Shown here piece after piece: positions 9,567 through 18,791 of a stretch of 64,000 nt of DNA (positions are counted from its first letter, which is position 1; each line of letters opens with the position of its first letter). The notes below the pieces were generated by a model. The model was not told the DNA's origin. It did not search any database and saw nothing but the letters and a program-made list of their open reading frames with translations. Source of the DNA: Bradyrhizobium sp. SRL28 (GTDB lineage: Bacteria > Pseudomonadota > Alphaproteobacteria > Rhizobiales > Xanthobacteraceae). The stretch is taken from NCBI RefSeq assembly GCF_018596315.1, contig NZ_JAHEAG010000016.1, forward strand, positions 62,001 to 126,000, read 5' to 3'. Both the position numbers and the translations under genes were made by a program.

Positions 9567-10004
9567 TCAGCGAGATGGGATCGAATGCAATTCACGTCGG
9601 CAGGCTTCCCCGAAGCCACGCAAGGGATCCATTTCCTCCATGAACTCAGGCAGATCGACAAATTCGCGGTTGGGTGACAGGTAGGTTTCGATGATCACGC
9701 GACCTGCCCGCTCCGCGGCTTGAACAACTTGATTGCTGGACAGAATCCTCATCCGCCCTATCAGGGCATACAGATTGACCAGTTGCGGAATCTCGGATTT
9801 GTCGCTGACAAGCGCGTCGGCGTAGAGTCGGGAGGCTTCCTCGATGAAGCTTCGATAGAGCCGCTCGCGCTTGGAAATCGAGCGGGCGTAGTGGCGCTCG
9901 CCAAGCCTGCGGCGCCGGGTCACCCATCCAGTCACGATCGTGGAGATCGCTCCGAAGGCCGAGCCCCCGAACGCGGCGACAGCAGGAATATAAATCAAGT
10001 TCAT
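9567..10004 (-). CDS. Small membrane-anchored protein of unknown function
   Basis: A 145-residue protein with one N-terminal membrane helix (about residues 3-27, rich in Ala, Gly and Ile), then a basic segment WVTRRRRLGERHY and a helical cytoplasmic domain carrying an R-R-Y-x-x-F-I-x-E-A-S motif. It is clearly paralogous to the protein at 26747-27196: both share anchor, FI(E/D)EA(S/A)(R/K) pattern, LYA-(K/L)-(S/G)R-MR and the (E/D)-x-F-V-(D/E)-L end. Both copies are in an operon with, or close to, a GLG1-repeat protein. No known enzymatic motif is visible. Confidence 0.85.
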   Translation of the reverse strand: MNLIYIPAVAAFGGSAFGAISTIVTGWVTRRRRLGERHYARSISKRERLYRSFIEEASRLYADALVSDKSEIPQLVNLYALIGRMRILSSNQVVQAAERAGRVIIETYLSPNREFVDLPEFMEEMDPLRGFGEACRRELHSIPSR

Positions 10005-10008
10005 GCGA

Positions 10009-10296
10009 TCATTCCTCGTCCCTTGCGCCCCGGTACCGGCGCGATCCTATGGTCCTGACCGAAGCAGCTTCCGCAGCGTGATCGAAGACGGCTCTGCAAG
10101 CATCGCTCAGGTCTGATTTTCTTTGCCTGAGACAGGCCTCCACATTCGTGGCGTCAGGGATGTAGCTAAGGCACAGCCGGAAGGCGTCAGGCGCGCATGC
10201 GGCCCTCTGTTCGGGAGTGCCGCGGTTCTCCTGCGCAAAGGCAGTCCCATTGCCGAACAACGCCGCCAGCATGACGACTAATGTGTACTTGAACAT
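10009..10296 (-). CDS. Periplasmic protein with one GLG1-type cysteine-rich repeat
   Basis: A 95-residue secreted protein. A signal peptide (about residues 1-22, ending AFA-QE) precedes one repeat of the GLG1/Cys_rich_FGFR type: C-x3-D-x3-L-C, then C-L, then L-S-x2-C-R. The ATG at 10296 was chosen because it begins the signal peptide; longer starts add a cysteine-rich arginine tail with no signal. The stop is 4 bp from the start of the membrane protein gene. A paralogue lies at 29039-29320. The repeat family is known in eukaryotic Golgi protein GLG1 and in many short proteobacterial proteins of unknown role. Confidence 0.85.
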   Translation of the reverse strand: MFKYTLVVMLAALFGNGTAFAQENRGTPEQRAACAPDAFRLCLSYIPDATNVEACLRQRKSDLSDACRAVFDHAAEAASVRTIGSRRYRGARDEE

Positions 10297-10410
10297 AAAG
10301 AATCCTTTCTTCTGCTGAGGCATCGCTCTTTCGAACGGGAAACGCAGCGTCACGCTCCGATTCCCCCGCCCTTCAAAACAGTCTGAACACGCGCTTGTGA
10401 GTCTTCGCTC

Positions 10411-10460
10411 TTGACACATCCCGCAGTTCGGGATGTATATGAACTATACGGTTTAGTGTA
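10411..10460 (+). promoter_or_regulatory. Sigma70-type promoter with nested hairpin and TetR-like operator
   Basis: TTGACA (10411-10416) and TGTATA (10434-10439) are 17 bp apart. An inverted repeat ACATCCCG/CGGGATGT (10416-10423, 10429-10436) fills the spacer, and a third palindrome copy (AACTATAC-G-GTTTAGTG, 10442-10458) follows directly. The promoter points at the gene at 10476 and sits between it and the divergent operon at 10296. Confidence 0.65.
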
Positions 10461-10475
10461 TTTCGAGGTCGGAGA

Positions 10476-10685
10476 ATGTCAACACTTTTGTGGTCGCTCG
10501 CGAAGGAAAATCCGTGGCCGGGGCTTGCGCTCGCATCCCTGAACCTGGTCGTGGCACTGTCTCTCGTGGGCCTGAGCTTGCTGCTGGGCGTTACAATATC
10601 CTTGGTTGCCTGGCTGCACGCGGTCGTCGATCGAGAGGCGGTGCCGATCAAGCGGCAAGCCCAGCGGCGGCGGGCCACTCCATGA
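10476..10685 (+). CDS. Small inner-membrane protein
   Basis: A 69-residue protein with a short N-terminal lead, one long hydrophobic region (about residues 17-50, long enough for one or two helices) and a basic C-terminal tail (KRQAQRRRATP), which by the positive-inside rule should face the cytoplasm. GGAG lies 6 bases before the ATG, and a consensus promoter with operator is directly upstream. Not recognised as a named family; its place under the palindrome suggests an envelope role in the same response as the pump. Confidence 0.7.
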   Translation: MSTLLWSLAKENPWPGLALASLNLVVALSLVGLSLLLGVTISLVAWLHAVVDREAVPIKRQAQRRRATP

Positions 10686-10887
10686 CGTCAGCCCTCCTCG
10701 CTCGCGATTGCATCATCTATTCGGTCAACGCCTGGCTCGTGCCACGCCAAGCTCACGCAGCTGCATCGGCGGCCGTCCGCCTTCTGAAATCGAAACGGAA
10801 GCAATACAAGCCACCCGCATCAGGCCGAACAGCCGACGAACGGCCCTGGATCGCGTTTAATGGGCTTCAGCGCGGGGGCCGGGCGCT

Positions 10888-11322
10888 GTGAGCAGAACAT
10901 CCGTTTTGTCAATGCGTGCGCGCGGCTTAGTCGATGCTCAAACTCCCCTGCGGGGTTACTTTCTGTGGGTCGGCGGAGCGTTGCTCGCGCTGCTCTTTGC
11001 AGCCGATTCGCTGCTGCCCGCGCCCCTGCCAAGCAAGCTCATCGAATCCCATTCTACGCTTCCGCCAATCCGGATCACCTCCGAGCTGAAGGGACCGGAA
11101 GCAGTTGTCATCAATACCAGCCAGCCCGGCTTCCTGCCTATACTGCCGGACAAGGAGATTGCCGCGGCCCGTCGCCGCCGCTCGGCTCTGATGTGGCCGA
11201 TGCTGTACGACAGTCGCCCGCTTCATTGTCCGAGCAAGCCGCAAAAATACCTGACGAGCATGAAACAGGCGGTGAGAGACGTCGAACGTCGATGGTCGGC
11301 CGCGATCAGAGCGGCGGGGTAA
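10888..11322 (+). CDS. Hypothetical single-pass membrane protein
   Basis: About 144 residues from a GTG at 10888; an ATG at 10912 is a weaker alternative with no visible ribosome site. One membrane helix at about residues 25-43 (GYFLWVGGALLALLFAAD) is followed by a presumably periplasmic domain with a proline-rich linker (PAPLPSKL) and a C-terminal helix rich in Arg. No known domain. It follows the small membrane gene at 10476 after about 200 bp in which I see no gene. Confidence 0.6.
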   Translation: MSRTSVLSMRARGLVDAQTPLRGYFLWVGGALLALLFAADSLLPAPLPSKLIESHSTLPPIRITSELKGPEAVVINTSQPGFLPILPDKEIAAARRRRSALMWPMLYDSRPLHCPSKPQKYLTSMKQAVRDVERRWSAAIRAAG

Positions 11323-12345
11323 AGTCGCCTAACCAGTTCTGAAGACCAGTAGCGCTGAAGGATGAGAGGACGAGTCCGCCGATTTCTACGCTGGGGCACG
11401 CCGCCGCCCTCTCGGGGGCAAATAGCGGTTTTCCTTCGCGGGGTGTTGGTTCAAATGGAGATGCGACGACCACAAGAGCAAGCGCTCAATCAATGGGTGC
11501 AGGACTAGGTAGGGACGATTTGCGCGGAACAAATGTCCGCTGCGGGTAACAATATGGGGGAAGCGATCGCGAAAAGATTTTTCGCATCAATGACTTATGA
11601 CTCTGGTGCGCTCGGAGGGCGCACGCATTTGTTGCGATTTCAATGGGTTGCAAGGATCTGTCAAGGCATAAGGTGCATTTCGACCCCAAAAGTGCCTTTG
11701 AAAAGGTGACGCTTGGAGATCATCCCAAAGCCCGCACCCGCGCATGCGAACCTGCCGGGAGGCTCCCTGGCTTTGACCGAGCGTCCGATCGCCGGTGGCT
11801 GATACTAACGTCCTCTGGCTGTTCCAGACCATATCTTCAATCGAGAGCATGCGATCAGCTCCTGCGTCCGGCGCGTTGATGGTCCAAACAAGAGTCATGC
11901 CGCGAATCGTTGGACACCAACGACCATTCGATCCCACCGTCAAACCGATGATTTGATCCATCGATACTGAAAATAACGCAATGGTCTTGGTCTCGCCTAG
12001 AGCTGTGAAGAGCCATCGAGGAATCGGCGACGTTAGCATAGAAAACGCGCTGTGGCGAGGCCACCGGAATCAGCGCTCCTTGATCGGCTTACATTTCTGA
12101 GGGGGCGCAAAGAGGTCACGAGACTACCTGCAACATTGCGATCTGCGTCGTCACTGCTGCGACAACCTGAAACCGAACGATCAAGACTGAAACTCAATGC
12201 CACCACTAGCGCGCAGTGGACTTATTCTTCGGTCTCCAAGGCGGGTCTCCAAAAAACGGGAGTTTTCCTAGATTCGGCTGGAGACTTTCGGGAATTTTTG
12301 GCCAAAAAGTGCGAACGCCGGTCTCCGGAGACTTTCCAGGATAAG

Positions 12346-12370
12346 AAAAGCCCGCATTTGGTGGGCCTTT
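12346..12370 (+). terminator. Terminator-like hairpin
   Basis: AAAAGCCCGC, a 5-base loop and GTGGGCCTTT pair with two wobble or mismatch positions, followed by a short pyrimidine run. No gene obviously ends here, so it may be a remnant or may end an unseen RNA. Confidence 0.4.
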
Positions 12371-12449
12371 CTCGTCAAGAAAACGAAATTCTCTAAAAAA
12401 CAGGAATGGCTGGCTGGCGACGCAGTGGTGACCGCGCCTGTCTCCAGGC

Positions 12450-12592
12450 AGTTTCCCTGCTAACAGGGAATTCTACAGGGAAACCGCCCGGTTTTGGCGG
12501 CTCGGAGACATGACGTGTAGCCAAGAAAGCAGCTGCACTGCAGCGCTTCGCGTCAATTCCCTACTCCAGCTAACAGGGAAATATTTTAGGTT
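12450..12592. repeat. Short CAGGGAA repeats with hairpin
   Basis: TTCCCTG (12453-12459) and CAGGGAA (12464-12470) form a perfect hairpin with a CTAA loop; ACAGGGAAA recurs at about 12475 and GCTAACAGGGAA recurs at about 12569-12580, again preceded by TTCCCT. I have a general memory of similar motifs next to integrated elements in rhizobia, but cannot verify it here. Confidence 0.4.
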
Positions 12593-12991
12593 AATTGGGT
12601 ATCGTCACGACATAACAGGCAAATTCAGCCGGTCATCCGGTGCGGTCACCAGATTTGGCCGGGGATACAAAAACTCTAGGGCCCTCGGGTCAAGGATCGC
12701 GTCGATCAAACCAGCTGGTGCTCGTTGACCTTCCATTCGGCCAGCGCGCCGTCTGGAGGGGCCTGCATCCGCCTAGGGAGCGGACATCGCAGCATGGCGG
12801 CCGCCCCGGAAGAGGATCGGCCATAGCCAGCAGCTGGTAGGTCCCCTGGAGGACAAAGCTGTTCCAGCCGCGGCAATCGCATTCAAGACCATCGCCAGCA
12901 TTCGCATCACATTGCTGCGGAGCTCTTAGCGAGTTCGTGTCAGTCGATCATGCATGCGCGAGCCACCATGAACTCTTCTAGACGCATATGC

Positions 12992-13006
12992 GGAACCAGT
13001 GGTTCC
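12992..13006. promoter_or_regulatory. Small inverted repeat upstream of ctaB
   Basis: GGAACC and GGTTCC flank AGT, 62 bp before the ctaB start. It could be an operator for the oxidase operon; no regulator is known from the sequence. Confidence 0.3.
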
Positions 13007-13067
13007 CCACCGTTCGTCTGGTGCGACGATGACGTCTCTCATTTTCGGATCAACCGGAGCAAGCGCA

Positions 13068-14135
13068 ATGAACGTCAAGACCATCGCTGACCAATTTTGC
13101 GAAAGGCCGGCTGTTCCCGTGTCTTCTCATTCCGCGGACCGTCTCGCCGAACATCGGCGTTTGTCCGACTTCTTCGAGCTCACCAAACCGCGCGTCATGC
13201 TGCTCGCTGTCTTCACCGCGGTCGTTGGACTGATCAGTACACATGATCAGCTCGATCCCTTGCGCGCTTTTATTGCGGTTCTCTGCATCGCCGCCGGGGC
13301 CGGAGCCGCTGGCGCGCTCAACATGTGGTACGACGCCGATATCGATGCGGTCATGACCCGCACCGCGATGCGGCCAATTCCCCGGAGCAGGGTCTCGAAG
13401 GTCGAGGCACTCGTCTTTGGAGTTGTCCTTGGCACTATCGCAGTCGTGGCTCTCGCTCTCGCGACGAACCTCGCGGCAGCCGCGCTGTTGGCCTGCACGA
13501 TCCTCTTCTATGTTGTCGTGTACACGGCATGGCTGAAGCGCGCCACGAAACAGAACATCGTCATCGGCGGTGCCGCCGGTGCGCTGCCGCCCGTTATCGG
13601 ATGGGCCGCGGCAACGGGAGAAATCGGGCTCGAGCCGCTTACGCTATTCCTCATTATATTCCTTTGGACGCCCCCCCATTTCTGGGCCCTGGCGCTTAAT
13701 CGCACCGACGACTATGCGCGTGCAAGCGTGCCGATGCTGCCGGTTGTCGCCGGACGTGCTGCAACAACGCGCCAGATCCTGATCTATAGCGGTCTCCTGG
13801 TTCTTGCCTCGGAGCTGCCCTGGGTGCTCGGATTTGCAGGGACCATCTATGGCGCGATCGCCGCGATCTGCGGCGCGCTTTTCCTTCTGCTCGCACTTCA
13901 GCTGAACAGGAGCATTGGGACCGATCGCCGTGCTCCTCATAGGCTATTCGCGTTCTCCATCCCCTACTTGTTCGTGCTGTTTGCAGCGCTCCTGGTCGAC
14001 CACGGTGGTGGCTCATTGTCGCCCATGCGGTCGTCGCTTAGTGGCTACATCGTCGGATCGGTGCATGCCGAGCTCCTGCCAGGCGCCGTTCGCAGCACGC
14101 ACAGTTTCATCAACCTCAGCACAAGCGAGGTCTAA
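13068..14135 (+). CDS. ctaB: Protoheme IX farnesyltransferase (heme O synthase)
   Basis: A 355-residue polytopic UbiA-superfamily prenyltransferase that joins a farnesyl chain to heme B, making heme O for the quinol oxidase encoded next. The ATG at 13068 has GGAG 8 bases upstream. The Asp-rich motif NMWYDADIDAVM (near residue 86) and the second polar loop WLKRATKQNIVIGGAAGALPP split over about 150-170 are typical. About seven to nine membrane helices are visible. The last 35 residues extend past the usual family end. It is 1 bp from cyoA, so the cofactor enzyme is first in the operon rather than last as in the E. coli cyoABCDE order. Confidence 0.95.
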   Translation: MNVKTIADQFCERPAVPVSSHSADRLAEHRRLSDFFELTKPRVMLLAVFTAVVGLISTHDQLDPLRAFIAVLCIAAGAGAAGALNMWYDADIDAVMTRTAMRPIPRSRVSKVEALVFGVVLGTIAVVALALATNLAAAALLACTILFYVVVYTAWLKRATKQNIVIGGAAGALPPVIGWAAATGEIGLEPLTLFLIIFLWTPPHFWALALNRTDDYARASVPMLPVVAGRAATTRQILIYSGLLVLASELPWVLGFAGTIYGAIAAICGALFLLLALQLNRSIGTDRRAPHRLFAFSIPYLFVLFAALLVDHGGGSLSPMRSSLSGYIVGSVHAELLPGAVRSTHSFINLSTSEV

Positions 14136-14136
14136 C

Positions 14137-15015
14137 ATGCGATATGGTTTGCTTGCTGTGGTCCTGATCGGTGCCGCGACGCTCGGTGGCTGCACCGAAG
14201 GCGTGCTCGACCCAAAAGGGCCGATTGCCCTCGCCGAGCGACAAATTCTGCTCAACTCGCTCGGCATCATGCTGGCGATCGTTGTTCCGACGATCCTCGC
14301 CACGCTCGCCGTCGGCTACTGGTTTCGCGCATCGAATCGGCGCGCAGCCTACTTGCCGGATTTCGAGTATTCCGGGCGTCTCGAGCTGCTGGTTTGGTCG
14401 ATCCCCGCCATGACAGTGCTGCTCGTGGGCGGCGTCGCGTGGGTCGGCTCACACGACCTTGATCCAGGGAAGCCGATTAGTTCAACGGTCACGCCCATCA
14501 CCGTTCAGGTTGTCTCACTCGACTGGAAATGGCTCTTCATCTATCCCGAGCAGGGGATCGCGAGCGTCAACAAGCTGGTCGTACCGGTTGGCACGCCGAT
14601 CAGCTTCGAACTGACCTCATCGAGCGTCATGAACAGCTTCCACGTGCCTCAGCTCGGCAGCCAGATCTACACGATGTCCGGAATGGCGACGCGCCTCCAC
14701 CTGCAGGCCGACCATCTCGGAACCTATCCAGGGCTATCCACCATGTTCAGCGGTGACGGCTTTGCCGACATGCACTTTACGGTCGATGCAGTGACGGACG
14801 ACGGATTTGCGCAATGGGTTCGCCAGACCCGCGAGACTGGTTCGGCACTCGATAAGCAGGCTTATGCCGACCTGGTCAAACCGAGCAAGGCGGTCGCTCC
14901 ATTCACCTATCGCGCCGTCGCCTCCGGTCTGTTCGGCAGCATCGTCAACGCTGGCATGGGCACACAAGAATCCTCTCTATCAATTTGTTCAACATCGCAG
15001 AGGGCAGAACGATGA
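14137..15015 (+). CDS. cyoA: Cytochrome bo3 ubiquinol oxidase subunit II
   Basis: A 292-residue lipoprotein (lipobox LGGC at about 14-17) with two membrane helices (about 40-65 and 85-108) and a periplasmic cupredoxin domain. The CuA ligands of cytochrome c oxidases are lacking, as expected for a quinol oxidase ([15 protein letters not shown] region without the CxxxC pair). The C-terminal tail is shorter than in E. coli and overlaps cyoB by an ATGA. Confidence 0.95.
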   Translation: MRYGLLAVVLIGAATLGGCTEGVLDPKGPIALAERQILLNSLGIMLAIVVPTILATLAVGYWFRASNRRAAYLPDFEYSGRLELLVWSIPAMTVLLVGGVAWVGSHDLDPGKPISSTVTPITVQVVSLDWKWLFIYPEQGIASVNKLVVPVGTPISFELTSSSVMNSFHVPQLGSQIYTMSGMATRLHLQADHLGTYPGLSTMFSGDGFADMHFTVDAVTDDGFAQWVRQTRETGSALDKQAYADLVKPSKAVAPFTYRAVASGLFGSIVNAGMGTQESSLSICSTSQRAER

Positions 15016-16994
15016 ATCTCCTTGGCAAGCTTGATTGGAACGCGATTCCCCTCCATGAGCCGATCATCATGGGCGCAACAGCGTTCATGGTCCTTGTCGT
15101 GGTGGCTGTCCTCGGATTCATCACGATGAAGGGAGCCTGGCTCTATCTATGGCGCGAATGGCTCACCTCGGTCGACCACAAGCGCATCGGCGTCATGTAT
15201 TGCATACTGGCGCTCGTCATGATGCTGCGCGGCTTCAGCGACGCGATCATGATGCGCGCGCAGCAGGCGGTTGCCGCCGGCGGTGCACAGGGATATCTGC
15301 CGCCCGAACATTTTGACCAGATCTTCTCGGCGCACGGCACGATCATGATCTTCTTCATGGCGATGCCATTCGTGGTGGGAATCATGAACTTCGCGGTGCC
15401 GCTGCAGCTTGGCATTCGCGATGTCGCCTTCCCCACCCTCAACTCCGTCAGCTTTTGGCTGACCGCCTCGGGCGCGCTGTTGATCAACCTTTCGTTGGCG
15501 GTCGGCGAGTTCTCGAAAGCCGGCTGGTGGGGTTATCCGCCACTCAGCGAATTACAGTATTCGCCCGGCGTCGGCGTCGACTACTATCTGTGGTCATTGC
15601 AAATCTCCGGTCTCGGCACCTTGCTGGCGGGCATCAACTTCGTCACGACCATACTGAAGATGCGCGCGCCTGGGATGAGCTACATGCGCATGCCGGTTTT
15701 CTGCTGGACTTCGCTTGCCACCAATCTGCTGATTGTGGCGGCCTTTCCGGTGCTGACCGCGGTTCTCGCGATGCTGCTGCTCGATCGTTATCTCGGCTTC
15801 CACTTCTTCACGAACGACGCCGGCGGCAATCAGATGTTGTACGCCAACCTGTTCTGGGTCTGGGGACACCCGGAAGTCTACATCCTGGTCCTGCCGGCGT
15901 TCGGAATCTTTTCCGAGGTCATCGCGACCTTCTCCGGCAAGCCGCTGTTCGGATACCGCTCGATGGTGGCCGCGACCATGACGATCTGCGTCCTCTCCTT
16001 CCTGGTTTGGCTGCACCACTTTTTCACCATGGGCGCCAGTGCGAATGTCAACGGCTTCTTCGGCGTCATGAGTATGGTCATCGCTTTGCCGACGGGCGTG
16101 AAGATCTACAATTGGCTGTTCACGATGTACGGCGGCCGGGTTCGGTTCACGGTGCCTGTGCTGTGGTCGATCGGCTTCATGGTGACCTTCGTCATCGGTG
16201 GCATGACTGGCGTGCTCCACGCAGTGCCGCCGGTCAGCTTCCAGCTGCATAACAGCGTGTTCCTGATCGCGCACTTCCATAACGTCATCATCGGGGGCGT
16301 CGTGTTCGGATTGATGGCCGGATACAACTACTGGTTCCCCAAGGCTTTCGGCTTCGTGCTTGACGAACGCTGGGGCAAAGCCTCGTTCTGGTGCTGGTTC
16401 ATCGGGTTCTATCTCGCATTCATGCCGCTCTACCTGGTAGGCCTGATGGGCATGACCCGGCGCTTGCAGCATTACGACAATCTGGCTTGGCAGCCCTGGC
16501 TGATCGTAGCGATGGTCGGCGCCGTCGTTATCCTGGGCGGGATCGTCTGCCAGGTCGTGCAGCTCGTCGTATCGATCCGCGCCCGGGACAAGTTGCGCGT
16601 TACCGGCGATCCATGGAATGGCCGAACGCTCGAATGGGCGACGGCGTCGCCGCCGCCAGCCTGGAATTTCGCTCTCGCCCCGAATGTTACCGGAAAAGAC
16701 GCTTTCTGGACCAGCAAGCGGGAGCAGGCAAAGCAGGGCAAGCCGGGGCCATCACGTGCGTACGAGCCCATCGAAATGCCGAAAAACAGCGCCACCGGCT
16801 TTGTCAGCGCCTTCTTCGCCGTTGTCATCGGCTTCGCGATGATCTGGCACATCTGGTGGATGGCAGGTCTGGGTCTCTTGGGTGCATTCGTGACGCTGCT
16901 TGCCTTTGCATTCCGCAGACACACTGAATTCGAGGTGCCCGCCGAGCAGATTGCTCAGTTCGAACGGGCCCACCAGGCAGGAGCTGCAGTATGA
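15012..16994 (+). CDS. cyoB: Cytochrome bo3 ubiquinol oxidase subunit I
   Basis: The 660-residue catalytic heme-copper subunit, which oxidises ubiquinol, reduces oxygen to water and pumps protons. Ligand motifs are all present: HGTIMIFFM (low-spin heme His), [12 protein letters not shown] (CuB His and cross-linked Tyr), HHFFTMG (two CuB His) and HFHNVIIGG (heme o3 and low-spin heme His). About fifteen membrane helices. The ATG at 15012 overlaps the cyoA stop, and the gene overlaps cyoC by ATGA. Confidence 0.97.
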   Translation: MNLLGKLDWNAIPLHEPIIMGATAFMVLVVVAVLGFITMKGAWLYLWREWLTSVDHKRIGVMYCILALVMMLRGFSDAIMMRAQQAVAAGGAQGYLPPEHFDQIFSAHGTIMIFFMAMPFVVGIMNFAVPLQLGIRDVAFPTLNSVSFWLTASGALLINLSLAVGEFSKAGWWGYPPLSELQYSPGVGVDYYLWSLQISGLGTLLAGINFVTTILKMRAPGMSYMRMPVFCWTSLATNLLIVAAFPVLTAVLAMLLLDRYLGFHFFTNDAGGNQMLYANLFWVWGHPEVYILVLPAFGIFSEVIATFSGKPLFGYRSMVAATMTICVLSFLVWLHHFFTMGASANVNGFFGVMSMVIALPTGVKIYNWLFTMYGGRVRFTVPVLWSIGFMVTFVIGGMTGVLHAVPPVSFQLHNSVFLIAHFHNVIIGGVVFGLMAGYNYWFPKAFGFVLDERWGKASFWCWFIGFYLAFMPLYLVGLMGMTRRLQHYDNLAWQPWLIVAMVGAVVILGGIVCQVVQLVVSIRARDKLRVTGDPWNGRTLEWATASPPPAWNFALAPNVTGKDAFWTSKREQAKQGKPGPSRAYEPIEMPKNSATGFVSAFFAVVIGFAMIWHIWWMAGLGLLGAFVTLLAFAFRRHTEFEVPAEQIAQFERAHQAGAAV

Positions 16995-17623
16995 ACATCG
17001 CCACCGCAATCGATAGCGTCCCGCTAGAGGCGCTGCCAAGCGCAAGTGAAGCGGGGCCCGCTCCGAAGAGGATCGTGGTCGCCTATGGCTTCTGGATCTT
17101 CCTGCTGAGCGACATCGTCATGTTTGCCGCGCTGTTTGCGAGCTACGCGGTCCTCGTGCGCTCCACGGCAGGCGGTCCGAGCGGCGCCCAGCTGTTCAAT
17201 CAGGCCACCGTTGCGATCGAAACCGCCTGCCTGCTCGTCTCGAGCTACACCTGCGGACTGATGTCGCTCGCCATCAATTCGCGAAATCGTGTTGGGATGT
17301 ATCTAGGTGCCGTGATCACTTTCGCTCTCGGCGCTGCGTTTCTTACACTCGAGATCGGCGAATTCGCCGACATGATCGCTCGCGGCGCGACGCCGCAGCG
17401 CAGCGCTTTTCTTTCCGCCTTCTTCACGCTTGTCGGCTGCCACGGGCTGCACGTCACCCTCGGACTGATCTGGCTGATCGTGATGATGGTGCAGGCCTCG
17501 GTATTCGGATTTGCTGCGAGGGTGCAGCACCGCCTGCTCTGCTTCTCTTTGTTCTGGCACGCGCTCGACATCGTTTGGGTCGGGGTATTCACGGTGGTTT
17601 ATCTGATGGGAGTTAGCTCATGA
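16991..17623 (+). CDS. cyoC: Cytochrome bo3 ubiquinol oxidase subunit III
   Basis: A 210-residue COX3-family subunit with five membrane helices; the motif [13 protein letters not shown] near residue 150 and the C-terminal [16 protein letters not shown] are characteristic. It stabilises the oxidase core. Starts in an ATGA overlap with cyoB and ends in one with cyoD, so all four subunits are translationally coupled. Confidence 0.96.
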   Translation: MNIATAIDSVPLEALPSASEAGPAPKRIVVAYGFWIFLLSDIVMFAALFASYAVLVRSTAGGPSGAQLFNQATVAIETACLLVSSYTCGLMSLAINSRNRVGMYLGAVITFALGAAFLTLEIGEFADMIARGATPQRSAFLSAFFTLVGCHGLHVTLGLIWLIVMMVQASVFGFAARVQHRLLCFSLFWHALDIVWVGVFTVVYLMGVSS

Positions 17624-18015
17624 CCGAAGCTCGACACGAACGCGCACCCGGAGACAAGCCGAGCCGCGAGATGCATCCATCGGCTCCATCCGAATTTCTC
17701 GTCTACACGATCGGCTTATTTGTGGCGGTGCTTCTCACCGCGACATCGTTCTGGGCTGCAAACACGACACTGCTTTGGCCAGGCGGCGTATTCCTCGGGC
17801 TCGCTGTCCTCGCCATTACCCAGATGGGCATTCACCTGGTGTTTTTCCTGCACATCACCAGCGGGCCGGAAAGCACCAACAACGTACTCGCGCTCGCCTT
17901 TGGCGTGCTTATCGTATTCGTGGTGGTCGCCGGCACAATGTGGATTGTGGCCGATATGAACGCGAACATGACGATGCCGTCGGGCGAGCCGATGAGCATG
18001 AGGATGCAGCATTGA
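17620..18015 (+). CDS. cyoD: Cytochrome bo3 ubiquinol oxidase subunit IV
   Basis: A 131-residue COX4_pro-family protein with three membrane helices (about 27-47, 52-75 and 85-108) and the family pattern Q-M-x-I-H-L-V-F-F-L-H at about 68-78. An unusual methionine/asparagine-rich C-terminus (NMTMPSGEPMSMRMQH) could bind copper (inference). The ATG overlaps the cyoC stop. Confidence 0.95.
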   Translation: MTEARHERAPGDKPSREMHPSAPSEFLVYTIGLFVAVLLTATSFWAANTTLLWPGGVFLGLAVLAITQMGIHLVFFLHITSGPESTNNVLALAFGVLIVFVVVAGTMWIVADMNANMTMPSGEPMSMRMQH

Positions 18016-18044
18016 AACTGATTAAATGGATGGAGATAGCACCG

Positions 18045-18284
18045 ATGGCGTGCGCCAATTTCAGCAGCCTGGATCGTGACCTGCCATGCAATGGGCTGCT
18101 GGCCGCGCTTACCTTTGCGGCGGCTCTCGGAATGCTCGCGATCTCGTTGTTCTGGCCATACCTGCTCCCGTTCGCCTTCTCGATCGAACAGGTCGCGACC
18201 CCTCACTCGAAGCTCGCCTTCGTGCTACTGGCAGCAGGCACATTCATCCTACCATTGATGCTGCTCTTCACCGCGATCAACTAA
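18045..18284 (+). CDS. CydB C-terminus-like mini membrane protein
   Basis: A 79-residue protein with two membrane helices, 29 bp after cyoD and in the same direction. The segment from about residue 35 (LFWPYLLPFAFSIEQVATP then SKLAFVLLAAGTFILPL) matches what I know of the C-terminal helices of cytochrome bd subunit II: the YPY(L/I)LP turn, the SP/TP-x-S-L stretch and the P-L-x-L-x-Y/F-T-A end. The rest of CydB is absent. ATG at 18045 has GGAG 9 bases upstream; 18030 is an in-frame alternative. It may be a remnant recruited as an accessory subunit, or a pseudogene. Confidence 0.6.
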   Translation: MACANFSSLDRDLPCNGLLAALTFAAALGMLAISLFWPYLLPFAFSIEQVATPHSKLAFVLLAAGTFILPLMLLFTAIN

Positions 18285-18420
18285 CCGCGCTTTATGGCAA
18301 GTTGCGCCCTCGCGCAGCGATAATTCCGATGCGATCGGAGGACAGACCGACGAGATCAAAGTGGTCGCAGAGGCCAGCGCAATTGCGCAGCGAATGAAAT
18401 GGCCACGCCCGCACAAAAAA

Positions 18421-18442
18421 GGCCGATAGCGTTCTATCGGCC
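18421..18442 (-). terminator. Leftward intrinsic terminator
   Basis: A perfect 9-bp stem GGCCGATAG/CTATCGGCC with a CGTT loop. The T6 run is on the minus strand (AAAAAA at 18415-18420 on the plus strand), so it ends leftward transcription, yet no clear leftward gene lies to its right. Confidence 0.75.
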
Positions 18443-18791
18443 TGAACGATCTGGTCGACGTCGTGGTCCGTGTGCCGGCGTCAATACCTGAGCGTCTCGG
18501 GAGGACTGGCTCAATCTTGCAGGTCAAATGTCGGAGCCTTCGTCGATTCGAGGGCTATCGTCGAGGTTGATCCGACGCGATCAACCCTAACAGAGCGAGA
18601 CGCTCGCCTATTATACAAACCTGCCTCGAATTGTAGTTGCAATCCGCATCTGTCGACTTGGGGGCACACAGACCTCGTCTCGCAAATGCCTTTCGAACAA
18701 GCACGTCCCAAAGCCGGCAAAGACATTCGCGCGATCGATTCGCTGAAGCCATAAAAGTCATCGCAGCATCCCGCAACACTGGAGCTGCCCC

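Larger units (their letters stand above)
11330..12990. other. 1.6-kb region without a convincing gene
   Basis: Several short open frames exist on both strands, the longest 11587-12039 on the minus strand, but none shows a recognisable domain, a good ribosome site or typical codon use. Base composition is more AT-rich than the flanks. The second half contains a hairpin at about 12346 and repeated CAGGGAA motifs. It reads like decayed or mobile-element-derived DNA. Confidence 0.5.

Noticed and set aside
11587-12039. 150-codon minus-strand frame in the gene-poor region
   Set aside because: No ribosome site, no domain and uneven composition; not supportable as a gene.
15594-16472. 292-codon minus-strand frame opposite cyoB
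   Set aside because: His/Asp/Gln-rich shadow of a membrane protein gene.
18249-18527. 92-codon minus-strand frame over the orphan terminator
   Set aside because: It would read through a strong terminator in its own direction.
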